Positions 59,436 to 64,000 of a DNA stretch of 64,000 nucleotides are shown here, piece by piece. The translations under genes were made by a program, and so were the position numbers. Within the stretch, counting starts at the first letter, position 1; each line of letters starts with the position of its first letter. The stretch lies in NCBI RefSeq assembly GCF_036785885.1, contig NC_092323.1:3946501-4010500 (forward strand), written 5' to 3'. This DNA is from Coffea arabica (taxonomy: Eukaryota > Streptophyta > Magnoliopsida > Gentianales > Rubiaceae). The notes beneath the pieces were generated by a model, which searched no databases, was not told where the DNA came from, and saw only the letters and a list, made by a program, of their open reading frames with translations.

Positions 59436-62400
59436 TCACTGTAGCTCCGCGTACAAATCACTCCAGGACATGCAAGATTTGATCTTCTTGTGTTGAGGTA
59501 GGTGGAACTTAGGCTCTCTCGGTATGGTAGGATGCTTCGTTGACCTATCAGAAACCAAAGACAAAACTTAACAAAATAGTACTCTTTTTATGTTTCTAGC
59601 CAATGGACCAAAGCTACCTTCTAGGGATGAAAGGCCTGTCGAAGTAAGGCAGTGGTTGAGCCTTGGGAATGAGCTCCTTTCTAAGCCTTCTAAGCTCCTC
59701 TTCCTCTTCCAACTACACATTTGACAACAAACTCGTTTAACTAGAGTATAAACCAACATTTACTCCACCAGATAATAACTATATCATATGTAATTTACCT
59801 TCTGCAGCCTCTCCTTTTCTAGTTTATACTGTTCAGCAAGGCTCAACTTTTCTGCCACCTGATACCGAGAATAATAAGTATTGAGCATTACTAGGTAGAA
59901 ACTTAAACAGGATTTTGGAGAGAGTGTTACCAAGTCCAGCACTATAAAAGAGCTCGTAAAATGAGAATGACTAACTATAAGTTCAACCTCTTTATAAAAT
60001 AAATTGAAATTACAAGGTCAGGTCACAAAGAAATTGAAACCCTGCCTGATGATCGAATTCAGCACGCTCCACAGCCCTGATATCACTGTGCAGCACTAAG
60101 TCAAGTGCTCTGGTAATGTCTTTAACTGGAGGCTTTACCAAACACTGTAAACAAGAGAAAACAAATAAGCATTATCTATGCAATAGGTGAAAACACACGG
60201 CCCTTATTATAAAAACTAATTACTTGCAAAAAGCACAAGAATCAGGTACTGGCTTAACAACATTGTTCTGTTAATAAAGCACTTGACTAAATCATGGTTC
60301 ATTAGGAGTTATTCCTATTAGTCATCTCCTGGTAATACTCTAAATTATACTAGTCTTTGAGTAGCAGTTTAGGCATGATAAACTCGCCTGAAATGCAATT
60401 TGGCAATGTAGATTTCAATATTGAATCAACTCAGTATAAATTCAAGCAATTTATTTTCTTTCTTTCACCATTGCAGCCACAGCTTAACTTTGAGGTTCAA
60501 GAAGAAACTACCTCTGGCTCATCTGTTGTCCAAGGAAGACCTTGTGCAATTGGTATGCGCAGCTTCTCCTCTTCCTCCATCATCTGTTTAACTTTTTTGA
60601 GGAATTCTTCTTGTTTACAACTTCCTCTTTGCTGCAACCAGGTCAATTGAAAATATACTCAACGATGAGGTGACTTGAAAATGCAATTCCAAGAAACGAT
60701 GCTCATTATGAGAGGAAAAAAGGTGAAATATTTGTTTGAAAAACTAAGAAGGATGCCGATGGGATAAGTTCAAAAGCTTTGGAGAGCATACTTCTTATTG
60801 TTATTCTAATACTTGCAAAAGTAGTTTGAAAAACTAGGAAAGACGCCAATGGGATAAATTCAAAAGCTTTAGAGAGCATACTTCTTATTGTTATTCTAAT
60901 ACTTGCAAAGGTAGTTTCGCACAGAAAATGAAACTTCATTAGGAGATAGACATATACCACTAATTGTTGCGAGTAATAGCTAGATAATAAAAGATACAAA
61001 GACTTCTAGCTAAACTGACAACAGCGCACCCACCTTCCACCAAAATATGCACCAGAAGCACTCAGTTAAACTCACAAATCTCTATGTGGAAGCAACCAAA
61101 CAACTTTATTAATAATATAACACAAACCTCAGTTCTAAGATTGAATGGTTTCTGGAAGGTTTGTTTCAGATGCTTTCTCTTCCAATGTCGACTAGCAAAT
61201 GTCCCAGATGACTCAGCACTCTGCATCGGGAATGAAAAGTAAAATCATCCTACCTACCATACTTTTGATAATTACATAAGGTCATGAATTGGAACAAAAT
61301 CCTTACATTTCTTCGGCTTCTTCGACCACCACCAGAGTTCCTGCTAGAAACGCTGAAGGTAGAAAAAGTCAAAACACAAACAAAATTATATTGTAATCAG
61401 GAAAACCTACTAATAGAAAACAAGTTTCATAAACCAATTAAAATTGCATCACCAACCTTCCTTGACTGCTGTCTAGAGAAGAAGAAACGCGCGAATCCAA
61501 ACCTAAACTCTCCGAAGTGAGTATAAAATCAGAAGGGCAGAATGAAGACGAAGAGACTTGTGTCTCGGGAAGTAATTGAGGTTGCAACCCAGGCAATGCC
61601 CATTTCATTCCTTTCCTGGCGTCCTCTATCTCTTTCTCCTCCTTCTCCTCAGAATCAGCTGATTTTGGGATTGACAAAAGGTTCTCAAAAGCCTTAACCA
61701 AATGCAACACTCTTCCAGACCCAGGTTCAGGCACACTCTTCCTTGCATCTTCCAACAACTTGTCCCTCCTCCTCTTGATGTTAGAATTAGAAACACCCAT
61801 TTCACAAGATCCCTCAGTTTCATCTTGGTCATGCTTATCTTCAAATCCACAAGGCTCAGAACAATGATCAAACACTTTATCTTCAAGTCCATTAACAATC
61901 CCATCCGGGTTTGGAACAGCCTTTTCGCCTTCTTCAGCAGCTCTATCAGTTTTCTCTAACTCATTCGCATCATCATTGTCCAAAACAGCGTTGCCGCCTC
62001 TCTTGAAAAACTCTTCTTGCGAAGCCCTAAGGGTATCATAAGCCAAACAAACACACTTCCTCCCTTTATTGTTGCACTTACAAGCCACCGCCAATGAAGA
62101 GTTCACTTTCTCTCTCCTCGAATTCTTCTTCGCCACCACGAACTTTCTCTCTCGGATCTTGTTCTTGTTGGGAGGCGAAGACATCATGTTAGGGTTAGGG
62201 TTGCATTTCTTAGAGGCAGATTTTTGGGTTTTTGTTGCAGATTTGGTTGCTGGAGAATTAGAAAATTTCGAAGCAGGGCTGGACAAATTGGGGTGGAAAT
62301 TCTCGGAATTTGTAAACAAGTCGTCGGTCTTTGATCTGTTTGGTTTGGGATCCTTCACCGGAGTGTTGGTTACTACTGCTCCGGCTGTCTTGACATCCAT
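59436..62400 (-). CDS. TPX2-family microtubule-associated protein (8 exons)
   Basis: Exons (gene order): 62400-61457, 61352-61307, 61220-61128, 60631-60512, 60144-60046, 59858-59799, 59712-59618, 59544-59436, giving 521 residues. The long first exon is low-complexity and basic/acidic, with a distinctive Cys cluster CKCNNKGRKCVCLAYDTL at about residues 115-133 that I recall from one plant subgroup. The C-terminal TPX2 domain follows: DIRAVERAEFDHQVAEKLS, LEEEEELRRLRKELIPKAQP, PYFDRPFIPRRSTKHPTIPR, EPKFHLP. TPX2 proteins bind microtubules and help spindle assembly and Aurora activation. No Aurora- or importin-binding motif was identified. Intron 5 (59859-60045) uses a GC donor (CATCAG|GCAGGG). 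ATG 62400 is the first true start; a GTG further upstream is ignored. Confidence 0.88.
60734..60913. repeat. 90-bp tandem duplication in an intron of the TPX2-family gene
   Basis: Two head-to-tail units starting GTTTGAAAAACTA at 60734 and 60824 differ at only a handful of positions. The period is exactly 90 bp. The array lies in intron 3 (60632-61127). On the minus strand both units are open in one frame (30 residues each), but no splice sites support coding use. Confidence 0.85.
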
Positions 62401-62700
62401 CGGAAAAGTTCGCCGGAAAGTGGTTGATATTTCTGTCACTAGGGGTTATACTGAGAAAGAAGGAGTGAAGAAACGGGAAGGGGGGTTAAGGCAATAGTTG
62501 ACTGAATTGTGTGAGGAATTCTTGAATTCATTGACGATGATATGAGAGATTAGCGGAACAGAGAGATGGGGGATAATAGAGGAACGTTACGCTTCCGCGG
62601 CTCTTGTAACGGCTAGTTTTTTCTGTGGGCTTCGTTTTTGGAGCGCACGATCTTGTGTTTAACGTGTATGGTGAGGGTCAACCGTTGGATTTGGTCGACT
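62401..62700 (-). promoter_or_regulatory. Promoter of the TPX2-family gene with two MSA-like motifs
   Basis: The mitosis-specific activator consensus is YCYAACGGYYA. On the gene's strand, 62689-62679 reads TCCAACGGTTG (10 of 11). On the plus strand 62606-62616 reads TGTAACGGCTA (10 of 11). MSA elements are bound by MYB3R factors and drive G2/M expression, which suits a spindle protein. The leader between about 62580 and 62401 is pyrimidine-rich on the sense strand. Confidence 0.6.
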
Positions 62701-63709
62701 AAGAGTATGAAGGGGCTATGATTCTGATTACCGTTGAAGACGACTTCCCTCTTTTTTTCTTTTTTTTTTTTGGGTATTTTTAAGGTGGATGATGTTGCTG
62801 GTCATCAAGTCTATCGTTGAGGGGCTATACTTTTTTAACTGGATCAGCGTAAAGTAAGTTGGGCTTTGGTCTGGTTTTCGGAGGATACTACCCGATCGGA
62901 ACCCACGTTATTCATTAATAATGGCCATGACCTTTATAGTAAGATATATTGGGCTAGGCTTTGGGAACCATGATTTGTATGTCCACGATGGTTGGGGCCT
63001 GGCGTGGTGCCGGAGAGTGAATTTTTCACGCAATTGGGGCCCACCTACCTTAACCCATAATCTCTGCTGGGATTGCATTTTATTTGACTGGAAAATTGCT
63101 GTGATTGAGAGTGATCGGTCGATCATTAACATGAGACTACTCAAATCTTTTCTTTTCGTTCATTCATTTGGAAGGCAATGATTAGGTCTTGTCTTAGAAC
63201 TCACTCAAACCTTTATTGAGACAACAAGCATCAAGCAAGCACGTTCATTCTTAAATTTGAAGGAATTCTTTTGGTCATTTTTATATTTGGAGTCATGGGT
63301 TAAAGTTAAATTCTCTAGTAGTACTTTTTTTTTTTTTTCTTTATTCTTGTTTTTGAAGGGTTCAATTTTCTCTTTTATCCGTAAATTCACTTTCCCGTAA
63401 TTATAATGAGAATTGACCTCCCTCCGTTCGGTAGTAAATGACAACAACAATAACTAATTGCCCCTTACCTCCTCCTCCCTCTTAATTTGGACACAATTCA
63501 ATCCAATATTTACAATAAGAGAGTATACTACTCAAATGCACAGAGGAATATCTAAATGATCCCCTTTTATTAATTTTCTTGACTAATATCTATACTAATA
63601 TATTAGATTGTGCAATTATTTAATTATAGTTATTTACCAATTGAAACGGAAAATATATATATATATATATATATATTGTTGGTGACCTTTTGTATTACCC
63701 TTTTTCGAG
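62701..63709. other. Intergenic DNA without a recognised gene
   Basis: Poly-T tracts (62754-62770, 63326-63339) and an AT microsatellite (63653-63676) are visible. No gene is supported. Confidence 0.35.
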
Positions 63710-63859
63710 TAAATCTTATATACACTGACAGTGTATACACTGTCACCATTTGATTCATGACATGTGTGCAAAAATTGAATGTCAAATTCAAATTTTACAT
63801 AATTGTCATTCATCCAGCGTTGATAGTATATATACTATCAGTGTAGGAAAGATTAATAC
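63710..63859. mobile_element. MITE with TATACACTGTCAGTGTATA ends, copy 3
   Basis: Left end AAATCTTATATACACTGACA then GTGTATACACTGTCACC; right end GATAGTATATATACTATCAG then TGTAGGAAAGATTAAT. The interior has CATGACATGTGTGCAAAAAT and GTCAAATTCAAATTTTACAT, matching copy 1 in order and orientation. Confidence 0.65.
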
Positions 63860-64000
63860 TTTTTTTTGGGTCTCTCAAAATTCACTACTCATTGTGTTGC
63901 AGTAGTCCTTGCATTGTCAGTTGACTGACCACCCATTCTGTGTTGCTATTTAACTAAAAAGAAAAGGAAAAAGAAGAAGAAAACATGTTGTGAATGTTTT

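Noticed and set aside
1-64000. CRISPR arrays, integrated viruses, tRNA or rRNA genes
   Set aside because: None was seen by eye on either strand. A covariance-model scan would be needed to exclude tRNA genes or microRNAs.

Overview
This window is nuclear DNA from a flowering plant. It is AT-rich, its genes are split by many GT-AG introns, and every recognisable protein is of plant type (plant SCC2 with a PHD finger, ACOS5, EID1-like F-box, plant TPX2-family protein, dual-role MPP-beta). Protein similarity and the SINE/MITE content point to a eudicot, probably an asterid. The species cannot be read from the sequence. There is no bacterial operon, CRISPR array, integrated virus or defence island.

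Layout. 1-93 is the 3' end of an unrecognised coding sequence. About 0.65-10.5 kb is a gene-poor stretch filled with non-autonomous DNA transposons: a 908-bp hAT-like element with a perfect 8-bp target duplication and a second MITE nested inside it, two large foldback elements, a second hAT-like element and small MITEs. 10.5-12.2 kb holds a RING-finger membrane protein gene. 13.4-16.3 kb holds a six-exon DUF4336 gene, probably plastid-targeted. 20.2-22.2 kb holds a calmodulin-binding-domain protein, and 26.9-27.7 kb an EID1-like F-box protein. 31.5-47.0 kb is the complete 28-exon SCC2 cohesin-loader gene, whose introns carry an antisense LTR-retrotransposon fragment and a PIF/Harbinger-like element. 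47.9-50.1 kb (minus strand) is an ACOS5 sporopollenin acyl-CoA ligase gene with an apparent frameshift near its 3' end. 51.5-55.3 kb (minus) is the beta subunit of mitochondrial processing peptidase. 56.1-57.8 kb is ribosomal protein eS19, and 59.4-62.4 kb (minus) a TPX2-family microtubule-associated protein.

Gene relations. SCC2 and ACOS5 are tail to tail, as are RPS19 and the TPX2-family gene. MPP-beta and RPS19 are head to head across about 0.9 kb containing TGGGCC site II motifs and AAACCCTAG telo-boxes, the usual promoter elements of plant ribosomal and mitochondrial housekeeping genes. The TPX2-family gene has two near-consensus mitosis-specific activator motifs upstream. The set calmodulin-binding protein, EID1-like, SCC2, RPS19 and TPX2-family resembles, from memory, a stretch of Arabidopsis chromosome 5 (about AT5G15430-AT5G15540), so this looks like a conserved syntenic block.

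I found no convincing undescribed biological system. The observations most worth checking are the ACOS5 frameshift, three GC-AG introns in three different genes, the uORF-laden leader of the RING gene, and the dispersed repeat families. All exon models were built by eye from splice signals and reading-frame continuity, without transcripts.
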